Assembly: GCA_028690365.1 (NCBI GenBank)
Contig: JAQVBK010000005.1
Span: forward strand, 1-37,979
DNA length: 37,979 nucleotides
Direction: 5' to 3'
Source of the DNA: Candidatus Cloacimonadota bacterium
GTDB taxonomy: Bacteria > Cloacimonadota > Cloacimonadia > Cloacimonadales > JAQVBK01
In this document: piece by piece, positions 29,024-37,979 of the stretch
How positions within the stretch are numbered: position 1 is the first letter of the stretch
How the letters are laid out: each line of letters starts with the position of its first letter
Position numbers and translations under genes: made by a program
The notes under the pieces: model-generated
The model's input: the letters and a program-made list of their open reading frames with translations, nothing else
Told to the model about the DNA's origin: nothing
Database searches by the model: none

Positions 29024-30269
29024 TCGATTTAACATAGGAATATTCGGCAGAATGAATGCCGGGAAAAGTTCACTTATGAACCTAATTACACAACACAACA
29101 CCTCAATCGTAGATCCTACTCCGGGCACAACTGCCGACACAAAAACTGCTCTTTACGAGTTACACGGAGTTGGACCTGCCAGAATCTTTGACACTGCCGG
29201 AATTGATGAATCATCTACCCTTGGAGAAAAAAAACGTGATAAAGTTTATTCTGTTTTGAAAGAATCTGATCTTGTACTTTTGGTTATTGATCCTTCAAGA
29301 AAGGACTTCCTGCCCGAAAAGGAGATAGTGGAAGAAGCACGCAACCGTGATAAACAGATGTTTGTTGTATACAACATTTTCAAAGAAAAGGACATGTCTG
29401 AAATCTCCAAAGTGGAAGAAGAAGTTCCACTGCTCAAATTTCATAAAAAAATCATCCTCTCAGCAGACAAGCAGGAATATCGTTTACCTCTGACTGAATT
29501 TATTAAAAATAACTTTGAATATGAAAAAACTGAACAAAAACTATTACCATTTGTTGAGAAAGATGAGTTTTATATAATGATTATTCCTATGGATGATGAA
29601 ACTCCACAGGAGAGATTTTTGCGTCCACAGGCGATGACTGAAGAATATATAACGAGACACTGGGCATATCCTATTGCGTATCGTCTCGACCTGAACGCTG
29701 CCCGTAGTGAAAACAGTTTAAACGAAAGGACTCGTTTCGAAAAACTGATAAACGGACTGGGGAAAAGACCTAAATGTATCATAACTGATTCACAAGCAAT
29801 GGATATCATGTCAAAATGGTGTCCGGAAGATATAGCTCTGACAACGTTTTCCATAATAATGATTCAATTCATGAGTAACGGACGATTGAAGAAATTTGCT
29901 GACGGCATTAAAAATCTTTCTAAGCTGAAGAAAGGTGATTCAATTCTGATCGTGGAAGCCTGCAATCATGACAGGGTATCAGAAGACATTGGAACGGTTC
30001 AGATTCCGGCAATTCTGAATAGGAAGTTCCCCGGCGTTGAAATTGAACACAATTTTGGAAGAGAATTCCAGGAGAACAAATCCTTAGGTAAATACTCTCT
30101 CATCATTCATTGTGGAGGATGCATGATCAGCAAGCAGAAATTAATCTCTCGAATCAGGGATATTGAATCATTGAACATCCCTTACACTAATTACGGAGTC
30201 TTTTTGTCTGCAGTTCAAGGGGAAAATGCTTTGAGGAAAGTGTTGCAGGTTTGGGAAATCAGCATCTGA
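29007..30269 (+). CDS. hydF: [FeFe]-hydrogenase H-cluster maturation GTPase HydF
   Basis: GRMNAGKSS P-loop, DTAGID, C-terminal EACNHD...HCGGCMI Fe-S motif; start with GAGGAGAAGAC RBS, overlapping hydE. Confidence 0.95.
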   Translation: MAKYIDRFNIGIFGRMNAGKSSLMNLITQHNTSIVDPTPGTTADTKTALYELHGVGPARIFDTAGIDESSTLGEKKRDKVYSVLKESDLVLLVIDPSRKDFLPEKEIVEEARNRDKQMFVVYNIFKEKDMSEISKVEEEVPLLKFHKKIILSADKQEYRLPLTEFIKNNFEYEKTEQKLLPFVEKDEFYIMIIPMDDETPQERFLRPQAMTEEYITRHWAYPIAYRLDLNAARSENSLNERTRFEKLINGLGKRPKCIITDSQAMDIMSKWCPEDIALTTFSIIMIQFMSNGRLKKFADGIKNLSKLKKGDSILIVEACNHDRVSEDIGTVQIPAILNRKFPGVEIEHNFGREFQENKSLGKYSLIIHCGGCMISKQKLISRIRDIESLNIPYTNYGVFLSAVQGENALRKVLQVWEISI

Positions 30270-30293
30270 CTTTCTGAATAAAAACTAAAGAAA

Positions 30294-30317
30294 ACAGCTC
30301 CCTAACAAGGGAGCTGT
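30294..30317. terminator. Bidirectional terminator between convergent hydF and sensory hydrogenase gene
   Basis: ACAGCTCCCT-aaca-AGGGAGCTGT 10-bp perfect stem. Confidence 0.85.
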
Positions 30318-30339
30318 ATAATTTCTCACTTACTATAAA

Positions 30340-32574
30340 TTAGTCGTCCAGGAAAGTAGAAAGAGTGTTTTTTACACTATTTGTAGCATCAAATGACTGT
30401 TTTGCTGATTTTCCGACAACTGCCATTTTGTCTTTCAAATCTCTGGAAATCTTCTCAACTATCTGAATCTTTGCTGCTGAATCATGTAGTTCTTCTTTCA
30501 ACATAACAATCTCTTTCTGAGAGTCGTTGACTCTTCTGACAATATCATCAGTAACAGCATTTTGTTCATTGACTGCTGCCGAAATTGTATTACTTATGCT
30601 ATCCAACTCGCTAATAGTTACTGCAATTGAATTGGCACTCTCTACTGTTTTATCAATGGCGTCTTTCATCATATTGATTTTACCCAGAATGTCTTCTGTG
30701 GAAGAGCTTGCTTGTTTAGCAAGGGCCTTTACTTCAGACGCCACAACTGCAAAACCTTTTCCTGCTTCTCCGGCGCTTGCAGCTTCAATAGTTGCATTCA
30801 GCGCTAACAGGTTTGTCTGGTCAGCAATGCTGGTTATCATGTTTACGATTTTGCTTATTTCCACCGCTGTTTGACTTAATTCAGCAATAATTTCTCTGGT
30901 TTTCATTGTTTGCTCATTAGCTTTTGAACTTATTCTTGATGCGTCCAGAGTATTTTTGGAAATTTCGCTTATGCTCATACTCATTTCATTAATCGATCTA
31001 CTCATAATTTCAGAACTTTCAACAAAATTATCCGTATTCTTCAGGGTTAATTCCACCGATTTATTAATCTTTGAAGCTTCCAGAGAAGCAGACTCTGAAG
31101 CTTTTCCTGAATCTTCCGCACGTTGCAAAATGGATTCCACAGAACTACTTATCTCACTGAGAGAATTCAGCATACTGCCTATGAACATCTTTCTTTCTGC
31201 AACTTGACGTTTAAGATTATCTTCCAGTTGTTTAATCTCGTTCTGGTTACTTTCCAGTATGGTTTTCTCAGTTTCTAGTTTTGAAGAAATGTAATGGTGA
31301 CAATTTTCCGGCTTATTAAGTCCATTAAAGATTGCGGTTGCCATATCATCGCAATTTTGATAGCCACAGGAATTGCAATTGTAAATGTCCTTTTCACTCT
31401 GCTTCCCCATCGAATTAAAAATTTTCCATTTTTCTTTTTCTGTAGGCTTCTTTATTGTATTGTTTTCTTTGAGATTTTTGTATCCTCTGCTGTATAATCC
31501 GGGTTTCCAGTATTTGTTCAAAAGTGCTTCAATTGCAGTTTTTGTTCTGTGTTCGGAGGCTATACCTCCTTTCTGATAGAGTTTCTTCATTCGCTGGTTT
31601 CTTTTTTCAATGTGATATTCAAGCTCATCCATTGATTTACCTCTTGAATTTGTTCCTGTTCCACCATTGCATCCAGCTTCACAGTTGAGACAATCAATCA
31701 GGAGAGGTGCATAATTTTTCCTAATCATTTCAGGTAGTTTATCAAGATAGTGATATATCAGGGGAGTCCCTTCAATTTTTCTTGTAACTGAACCAATCCC
31801 TTTGTTTACTCTTTCGGCAGTACGTAAAAGCCCACCGGGAGTAGAAAACAATACAGCTCTTTCTGCCGGCGGATTATCGAAATCGACTTCAGGAAATCTG
31901 TCCAGATCGGTATTGGTTTCTTTCAGATATTTTTCAAAAGCTTTAAAGGTTACATTGAAGTCACCCTGTCCCACTTCATCGAACTCTCTTTTCTTTGCCG
32001 TACAGGGAGAGACTACCAGGATCTTGTGATTGTCGTATTCAGGATAATATTCTCTGATCATTTTTATCGTGTGCATCATCGGACTGTCTGCCGGAGCAAG
32101 ATAAGGAAGAAGTTCTGGCTTATAGATTTCTATATATGTAACAATTGCCGGACACGGTTGAGAAATCACTGTTTTAGGGTGAGCACTTTCCAGGTAATTT
32201 ATATAGGATTTAATTGTGAGTTCTGCTCCAAAACTTACGTCAAAGATTCCATTAACACCTATAGATTTAAGCCACCCATTGAAATTGAGGAATCTCCCCG
32301 GAAAATTTGCTGCTATAGCAGGAGCAACTATGGCAAGGATCTTTTCTCCTTTTTTTAATGCTCCCTTAAATAAATTGAAATCATCAACAATTTGTCTTGC
32401 ATCGTGTTTGCAGGCATCAATACAAGAACCACACCCAATACATAAGTTTTCATTAATGCTGACATGATCACCACTTGCATCATTGCAGAATTTTACGGGA
32501 CAAGCAAGAATACAGGCATGACAGTTTACACATTTCTCGGCATCAACTGTAACTACTTTTGACAATCTTTGCAT
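30340..32574 (-). CDS. Sensory [FeFe]-hydrogenase-like protein fused to methyl-accepting chemotaxis signalling domain
   Basis: N-terminal [12 protein letters not shown] + [12 protein letters not shown]-cluster-like QPCPA / SPCTAKKRE / [21 protein letters not shown] 4Fe-4S domain, C-terminal [27 protein letters not shown] hairpin; start at 32574 preferred (GGAGG RBS). Confidence 0.88.
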   Translation of the reverse strand: MQRLSKVVTVDAEKCVNCHACILACPVKFCNDASGDHVSINENLCIGCGSCIDACKHDARQIVDDFNLFKGALKKGEKILAIVAPAIAANFPGRFLNFNGWLKSIGVNGIFDVSFGAELTIKSYINYLESAHPKTVISQPCPAIVTYIEIYKPELLPYLAPADSPMMHTIKMIREYYPEYDNHKILVVSPCTAKKREFDEVGQGDFNVTFKAFEKYLKETNTDLDRFPEVDFDNPPAERAVLFSTPGGLLRTAERVNKGIGSVTRKIEGTPLIYHYLDKLPEMIRKNYAPLLIDCLNCEAGCNGGTGTNSRGKSMDELEYHIEKRNQRMKKLYQKGGIASEHRTKTAIEALLNKYWKPGLYSRGYKNLKENNTIKKPTEKEKWKIFNSMGKQSEKDIYNCNSCGYQNCDDMATAIFNGLNKPENCHHYISSKLETEKTILESNQNEIKQLEDNLKRQVAERKMFIGSMLNSLSEISSSVESILQRAEDSGKASESASLEASKINKSVELTLKNTDNFVESSEIMSRSINEMSMSISEISKNTLDASRISSKANEQTMKTREIIAELSQTAVEISKIVNMITSIADQTNLLALNATIEAASAGEAGKGFAVVASEVKALAKQASSSTEDILGKINMMKDAIDKTVESANSIAVTISELDSISNTISAAVNEQNAVTDDIVRRVNDSQKEIVMLKEELHDSAAKIQIVEKISRDLKDKMAVVGKSAKQSFDATNSVKNTLSTFLDD

Positions 32575-32726
32575 CTCATTCCTCCTCAAAGAACAAATAT
32601 TCAAAAAAAACTGATAAACACTTTTGAAAATTAATGTTTATCTCTCTTGATTGTACTAATCTCCTCATTTATTCAGATGAAGGTTTTAATCTACACTTCT
32701 GTTTATTCGTTTTCACAAATTAGTAT

Positions 32727-32757
32727 AATCTAAAATCTACAGCTTGTTTTATGTCAA
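32727..32757 (-). promoter_or_regulatory. Possible sigma70-like promoter for the sensory hydrogenase gene
   Basis: Minus strand TTGACA - 19 nt - TAGATT. Confidence 0.35.
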
Positions 32758-32899
32758 GATAATTTTAGAGTGTCGAATCTCTGACTCTGAAATCAATTGC
32801 GATCTCTCTACTAAATCAATTCTTCATGTACTCATTCTCACAGATTAAAAAGTAGATAACCTTTATTTCCTTGTTATAGCATTTCTCTTATCAATCAGT

Positions 32900-32920
32900 A
32901 ATCCTTATCTAATAAGGATT
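32900..32920. promoter_or_regulatory. Perfect palindromic operator-like site in the divergent intergenic region
   Basis: AATCCTTAT-cta-ATAAGGATT, 9-bp arms. Confidence 0.55.
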
Positions 32921-32954
32921 TGCAATTCCTCTCTTAAATTTTCGAAATTTCAAC

Positions 32955-33002
32955 TTGACAACAATCCCTATATTTTTATTTAGGTAATTAAATACTTAAA
33001 TA
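32955..33002 (+). promoter_or_regulatory. Promoter with overlapping near-palindromic Rrf2-type operator
   Basis: TTGACA (32955-32960), 16-nt spacer, TATTTA; TATTTAGGTAATTAAATACTTAAATA (32977-33002) matches its reverse complement at 22 of 26 positions. Confidence 0.6.
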
Positions 33003-33014
33003 AGGACTTGGCAA

Positions 33015-33425
33015 ATGAATAATCTGATTCACATCTCGGAAGCTGCCTCTCTTGCTCTGCACGGACTGGCATTCATAGTATCGCATGATTCCGAATTAGT
33101 AAACATAAAAACCCTGGCTGAAAAATTGGATGCGTCTGAAGCTCATCTTGCTAAAGTATTTCAGAAACTTGCCAAAGCCGGAATCATCAAATCCACTCGG
33201 GGACCCAAAGGTGGGTTCTTATTGAAACGTAATCCCGAAGATCTGACATTTCTGGACATCTATGAAACTGTTGAAGCCAAGGTTATCAAAACTTCTTGTC
33301 CTATGGGAAAAAGCAAATGTATCTTTAAAAAGTGCATATTTACTAATCAACTCGGAGACATCTCGGAGCAGCTTTACAACATCCTTGTGTCTATAAAGCT
33401 CTCCAGCTTTGCAAACAACAAATAA
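33015..33425 (+). CDS. Rrf2-family transcriptional regulator
   Basis: wHTH (LAEKLDASEAHLAKVFQKLAKAGIIKSTRGPKGGFLL) plus C-terminal CPMGKSKCIFKKC cluster-ligand motif. Confidence 0.92.
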   Translation: MNNLIHISEAASLALHGLAFIVSHDSELVNIKTLAEKLDASEAHLAKVFQKLAKAGIIKSTRGPKGGFLLKRNPEDLTFLDIYETVEAKVIKTSCPMGKSKCIFKKCIFTNQLGDISEQLYNILVSIKLSSFANNK

Positions 33426-33449
33426 CCAAATATAGTAACAGGAGGAAAC

Positions 33450-33788
33450 ATGATATCAAGAAACTACAGGAAAAGCAGTCCTGCCCAAACACCTCACGGA
33501 ATTCAGTCAGCAAAAATGTATGACACAGACAACGCAATTATTATGCATTTGCTGCTTCACCCGGGAGAGAGTCTGAAGCCTCATATTACACCGGTAGATG
33601 TAGCTTTTTATGTTTTAGAGGGTACGCCAACTATTATGGTCGGAGAAGAAACTCTGGAATTTAAGAAAGACGACCTCGTAGAAAGTCCTAAAGACATACC
33701 TCATTGTATTTACAACAAAAGCAATGAAATAGTCAGAGTACTGGTTATAAAAGTGCCAAAACCAACCACTCCCACCAAGATGTTATAA
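33450..33788 (+). CDS. Cupin-domain protein
   Basis: HPGESLKPHITPVDVAFYVLEGTPTIMVGEETLEFKKDDLVESPKDIPHCI. Confidence 0.85.
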   Translation: MISRNYRKSSPAQTPHGIQSAKMYDTDNAIIMHLLLHPGESLKPHITPVDVAFYVLEGTPTIMVGEETLEFKKDDLVESPKDIPHCIYNKSNEIVRVLVIKVPKPTTPTKML

Positions 33789-33798
33789 TGGCGGCTCA

Positions 33799-34608
33799 AT
33801 GAAAAGACAAATAATTAAAATAGATGAAGAGAAGTGTACAGGCTGTGGGCTATGTGTACCAAATTGCCCTGAAGGTGCTTTGCAAATAATTGACGGAAAA
33901 GCCCGGTTAGTCAGTGACCTTTTTTGTGATGGACTGGGAGCATGTATCGGCAATTGTCCGGAAGGTGCAATTCTGGTGGAAGAGAGAGAAGCTGAACCTT
34001 ATGATGAAAACCTGGTAATGGAAAATATTGTTAAAGCTGGTACAAACACCATAAAAGCTCATCTGAAACATCTTGCAGATCATGGACAGAAGGAGTTTCT
34101 GGAACAAGCAGTAGCATTTCTCATGAAGCGTAGTCTACCTATTCCAAAATGGGAAGACAGCTGTTCTACGGGCGGATGTCCGGGCAGCACTCACAAGACT
34201 ATCGAAGTAAAACCATTTGCTACAGAATCAGTGGAAACCACATCGCAACTGAGACAGTGGCCGGTTCAGCTACATCTGATTAATCCCAATGCCACATTTC
34301 TGGATAATGCCGATTTGCTGATAGCTGCTGACTGTGCCCCATTTGCCTATGCCAACTTTCATGCAAAATTTATCAAAGACAAAGTCGTTATCAATCTTTG
34401 TCCAAAACTTGACAGCGGAATAGACAGCTACATTGAAAAATTAGCTGTAATTTTTGCCCAAAAGAGTATCAAAAGTATCACCATTGTAAAAATGGAAGTC
34501 CCCTGTTGCGGTGGAATTGAAATGATTATTCGCAGAGCTTTGGAAAAAGCAGGGAAATTCATTTTTGTAAAAACTTTTACTGTCTCCATTAGTGGAGAAC
34601 TAATCTAA
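33799..34608 (+). CDS. 4Fe-4S ferredoxin-domain protein with additional Cys-rich C-terminal region
   Basis: [16 protein letters not shown] ... [16 protein letters not shown]; also CSTGGCPG and PCCGG motifs. Confidence 0.88.
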   Translation: MKRQIIKIDEEKCTGCGLCVPNCPEGALQIIDGKARLVSDLFCDGLGACIGNCPEGAILVEEREAEPYDENLVMENIVKAGTNTIKAHLKHLADHGQKEFLEQAVAFLMKRSLPIPKWEDSCSTGGCPGSTHKTIEVKPFATESVETTSQLRQWPVQLHLINPNATFLDNADLLIAADCAPFAYANFHAKFIKDKVVINLCPKLDSGIDSYIEKLAVIFAQKSIKSITIVKMEVPCCGGIEMIIRRALEKAGKFIFVKTFTVSISGELI

Positions 34609-34625
34609 AGATCACAGGAGAGATC

Positions 34626-35816
34626 ATGAGTTTTACAGTAAAGAACAATGTTAAATGGGTCGGGAAAATTGATTGGGAACTGGATAAATTTCATGGAGAA
34701 GAATATTCAACCCACAAAGGATCAACGTATAATTCCTATTTGATTCAGGAAGAAAAAAACGTTCTAATCGATACAGTCTGGAAACCATTTGCTTCAGAGT
34801 TTGTCAATAATCTCAAAAAAGAAATTGATTTGGAAAAAATCGACTTCATCATCGCCAATCATGCAGAAATTGACCATAGTGGTGCATTACCAGAATTAAT
34901 GAAGGAAATTCCGGAAACACCAATATACTGCACAAAGAACGCTCTGGATTCATTAAAAGGGCACTATCATCAGGACTGGAATTTTGTTGTGGTAAAAACA
35001 GGTGATACTTTGGACATAGGCAACGGTAAAAAGCTTATTTTTATAGAAGCGCCCATGCTGCACTGGCCTGACAGTATGTTTGAATATCTTACCGAAGACA
35101 ACATTCTTTTCAGTAATGACGCTTTTGGTCAGCACTATGCCAGCGAATTCATGTTCAATGATCTGGTTGACCAAAGCGAGTTATTTACTGAGTGTCTGAA
35201 ATACTATGCCAATATTCTCACACCTTTCAGCCCGTTGGTTTTGAAAAAGATTGAGCAGTTTGCCGGACTCAATTTACCTCTAGACATGATCTGCACCAGT
35301 CACGGAGTAATCTGGCGAGACAACCCCATGCCAATTGTCGGTAAATATTTGGAATGGGCAGATAAATATCAGGAGAACCAAATCACTATCGTTTATGACA
35401 CCATGTGGAACGGAACTAGAGTAATGGCAGAAAACCTGGCAAAAGGAATAAATGCCGGAGATAGTTCAGTAAATGTAAAATTATTCAATGCCGGCAAATA
35501 TGACAAAAACGATATTATTGCCGAAATCTTCAAATCAAAAGCAATTCTGGTCGGTTCACCCACCATCAACAAAGGAATTTCCACAGCCATCGCAGCTCTT
35601 CTGGAAGAAGTGACAGGACTGAGATTTCAAGGTAAAAAAGCAGCAGCATTTGGCACTTATGGCTGGAGCGGCGAATCACCCAAAGTTATTGAAAACAGAT
35701 TAAAAGAAGCAGGTTTTGAAATTGCATCAGAACCATTAAAAACCAAATGGAATCCCGATAATAACGCCCAAAAAAGTTGTTTCGAATTTGGAAAACAATT
35801 TGTAAAAAAAATCTAA
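34626..35816 (+). CDS. FprA-like A-type flavoprotein (flavodiiron protein)
   Basis: Metallo-beta-lactamase HAEIDHSG diiron motif, C-terminal flavodoxin domain ([17 protein letters not shown]). Confidence 0.94.
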   Translation: MSFTVKNNVKWVGKIDWELDKFHGEEYSTHKGSTYNSYLIQEEKNVLIDTVWKPFASEFVNNLKKEIDLEKIDFIIANHAEIDHSGALPELMKEIPETPIYCTKNALDSLKGHYHQDWNFVVVKTGDTLDIGNGKKLIFIEAPMLHWPDSMFEYLTEDNILFSNDAFGQHYASEFMFNDLVDQSELFTECLKYYANILTPFSPLVLKKIEQFAGLNLPLDMICTSHGVIWRDNPMPIVGKYLEWADKYQENQITIVYDTMWNGTRVMAENLAKGINAGDSSVNVKLFNAGKYDKNDIIAEIFKSKAILVGSPTINKGISTAIAALLEEVTGLRFQGKKAAAFGTYGWSGESPKVIENRLKEAGFEIASEPLKTKWNPDNNAQKSCFEFGKQFVKKI

Positions 35817-35835
35817 TCACAAAAAGGAGAGAAAA

Positions 35836-36273
35836 ATGAAATTGATGAAATTTGACATTACAGCGAAAAGCAAATCAAGGACAAAAGTTGAAGTAGTTGC
35901 AAGAGATTTCAAAATGACTATTGATGAACCAGCCCACTTAGGCGGAGAAGATCACGGAGCAACTCCGGTGGAATATCTGCTTGGCGCACTCGCAGGTTGC
36001 TTGAATGTGGTCGGTCACATGGTGGCAAAAGAAATGAATTTTGATTTTAATGGTTTGGAAATCAAGATTGAAGGCGGTCTTAATCCGGCAAAATTTGTTG
36101 GCAAACCTTCAGACGAAAGAACAGGCTTCCAGTTTATTGACGTAAAAATCAGACCTGAAACCAACGCAAATCCGGAGATTCTTGCTGAGTGGCTGAAAAA
36201 AGTGGAAGAGAGATGTCCGGTAAGTGATAACATCGCTAATGCAACTCCAATCAAAATTGCACTTATGGACTAA
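35836..36273 (+). CDS. OsmC-family protein
   Basis: PVEYLLGALAGCLNVVGHMVAKE ... EERCPVSDNI. Confidence 0.9.
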   Translation: MKLMKFDITAKSKSRTKVEVVARDFKMTIDEPAHLGGEDHGATPVEYLLGALAGCLNVVGHMVAKEMNFDFNGLEIKIEGGLNPAKFVGKPSDERTGFQFIDVKIRPETNANPEILAEWLKKVEERCPVSDNIANATPIKIALMD

Positions 36274-36382
36274 AGTGTAAGTAATTTTAAGGCAGCGAAT
36301 TGCCGGATAAATGTACAATTAACTGAAACTCAGAAACAGATTGATCAAATAGTTTTTCAAAAATATAAAAGGAGGAAAAACG

Positions 36383-37979
36383 ATGAGTATGTTTTGTTAT
36401 CAATGTCAGGAAACTATGGGAAACACCGGTTGCAAATTTGCTGCCGGCGCTTGCGGGAAAAAGGCAGATACGGCAGTTCTGCAGGATACTTTAATCTATA
36501 CTCTCAAAGGTATAGGACATGCATCGGAAAGCAAATATGATCCTAAAAATGGATTGTTTATTGCTCAGGGCTTATTCGCAACTATCACCAATGCCAATTT
36601 TGATGATGAAAGAATAGTGGAATTGATTAAACAGGGACTGGAAATCAGAGATAGTTTGAAATCGGAATGTGACTGTGATTTGATAAAATGGACTGGTTCA
36701 ACAAAAGAAGATTTCATTAAAAAAGGTGAAACTGTCGGAGTCTTATCCACTAAAGATGAAGATATCCGTTCCCTGAGAGAACTTCTGATTTACGGATTAA
36801 AGGGAATCGCAGCCTATGCTGATCATGCTGCAGTTCTTGGCAAAGAAAATGACGATATTTATAAATTTCTGATGGAAGCTCTGGCTTCAACGACAAAAGA
36901 ACTCTCTGTTGATGAAATGGTGGGAATGGTTATGAAAGCCGGCGAATGCGCTGTTAAAGCTATGGCACTTCTAGATGAAGCCAATACTTCTGCCTACGGT
37001 AATCCGGAAATCACCGAAGTGAATATCGGCGTTGGCAAAAATCCGGGAATACTTATCTCCGGTCACGATTTAAAAGATATGGAGCAGCTTCTGGAACAAA
37101 CTCAGGGAACTGGGGTGGATGTTTACACTCATTCAGAAATGCTGCCGGCAAATTATTACCCCGCTTTCAAGAAATATGATAATTTTATTGGAAATTACGG
37201 TAATGCCTGGTGGAAACAGGGTGAAGAATTCGCTTCTTTTAACGGACCAATCCTGATGACTACCAACTGTATAACTCCCGTAAAACCGGCTTATAAAGAC
37301 AGAATATTCACTACAGGAATGGCAGGATATCCCGAAGTCAAACATATCAAAGAAGTAAACGGTAAAAAAGATTTCTCAGAGATAATTGAGCTGGCAAAAA
37401 AATGTCAACCACCTGTCGAAATTGAAACCGGTAAAATTGTCGGCGGATTCGCTCATAATCAGGTGATGGCTCTGGCAGATAAAGTGGTTGAAGCAGTAAA
37501 AAGCGGAGCTATAAAGAGATTTGTCGTTATGGCAGGTTGTGACGGCAGACACAAAGAAAGAAGTTATTTTACAGAAGTGGCAGAGGAATTACCCAAAGAT
37601 ACTGTTATTCTGACTGCCGGTTGTGCCAAATACCGTTACAACAAACTCAATCTCGGCGATATCGGCGGTATCCCGCGGGTTCTGGATGCCGGTCAGTGCA
37701 ACGATTCCTATTCACTGGCAGTTATTGCCCTTAAGCTGAAAGAAGTTTTCGGTCTGGAAGATATCAATCAATTGCCGTTGTCTTTTGACCTTGCCTGGTA
37801 CGAACAGAAGGCAGTTGCAGTTCTGCTGGCGCTGCTGTTCCTCGGAGTCAAAGGAATCCGTCTGGGACCAACATTGCCGGCATTCTTGTCACCAAATGTG
37901 GCAAAAGTTCTGGTGGAAAATTTCGATATTAAACCAACCGGCGAAGTTAAAGCTGACGTTGAAGCGATGATGGCAGGGA
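36383..37979 (+). CDS. hcp: Hydroxylamine reductase / hybrid-cluster protein, truncated by window edge
   Basis: [26 protein letters not shown] ..., open to window end, AGGAGG RBS; missing from the ORF track because it has no stop in the window. Confidence 0.94.
   Translation, partial: MSMFCYQCQETMGNTGCKFAAGACGKKADTAVLQDTLIYTLKGIGHASESKYDPKNGLFIAQGLFATITNANFDDERIVELIKQGLEIRDSLKSECDCDLIKWTGSTKEDFIKKGETVGVLSTKDEDIRSLRELLIYGLKGIAAYADHAAVLGKENDDIYKFLMEALASTTKELSVDEMVGMVMKAGECAVKAMALLDEANTSAYGNPEITEVNIGVGKNPGILISGHDLKDMEQLLEQTQGTGVDVYTHSEMLPANYYPAFKKYDNFIGNYGNAWWKQGEEFASFNGPILMTTNCITPVKPAYKDRIFTTGMAGYPEVKHIKEVNGKKDFSEIIELAKKCQPPVEIETGKIVGGFAHNQVMALADKVVEAVKSGAIKRFVVMAGCDGRHKERSYFTEVAEELPKDTVILTAGCAKYRYNKLNLGDIGGIPRVLDAGQCNDSYSLAVIALKLKEVFGLEDINQLPLSFDLAWYEQKAVAVLLALLFLGVKGIRLGPTLPAFLSPNVAKVLVENFDIKPTGEVKADVEAMMAG

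Noticed and set aside
1-37979. CRISPR arrays or cas genes
   Set aside because: No regularly spaced direct repeats or Cas-like proteins seen; the only tandem repeats are the tRNA-derived units at 2769-2927.

Overview
Bacterial chromosomal window of about 38 kb, probably from an anaerobic FCB-group/Cloacimonadota-like organism (this taxonomy is inference from gene content and a type-A-like C-terminal sorting domain). From left to right: (i) a two-gene dynamin-like GTPase operon beside a decayed tyrosine-recombinase remnant and tandem copies of the tRNA-Ser(CGA) 3' end, i.e. the scar of an integrative element; (ii) a minus-strand housekeeping/envelope block: tadA, two nucleotide-sugar dehydrogenases, hflC/hflK, an NAD-dependent epimerase, a NusG paralog, ahcY, pnp, rpsO, and a beta-helix surface protein interrupted by two in-frame TGAs; (iii) tRNA-Ala(GGC); (iv) a plus-strand 1-pyrroline-5-carboxylate dehydrogenase and a multisubunit NAD-linked [FeFe]-hydrogenase operon with two NuoE/NuoF pairs; (v) an [FeFe]-hydrogenase maturation operon (TM1266-like, hydG, a 98-aa orphan, hydE, hydF); (vi) a sensory [FeFe]-hydrogenase fused to a chemotaxis signalling domain; (vii) an Rrf2-headed anaerobic stress operon (cupin, ferredoxin, FprA flavoprotein, OsmC, Hcp). 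The strongest undescribed candidate is a riboswitch-like leader directly upstream of the maturation operon. It has a 10-bp P1 helix, an internal hairpin, and an 11-bp antiterminator that is mutually exclusive with both P1 and a terminator that embeds the Shine-Dalgarno sequence.
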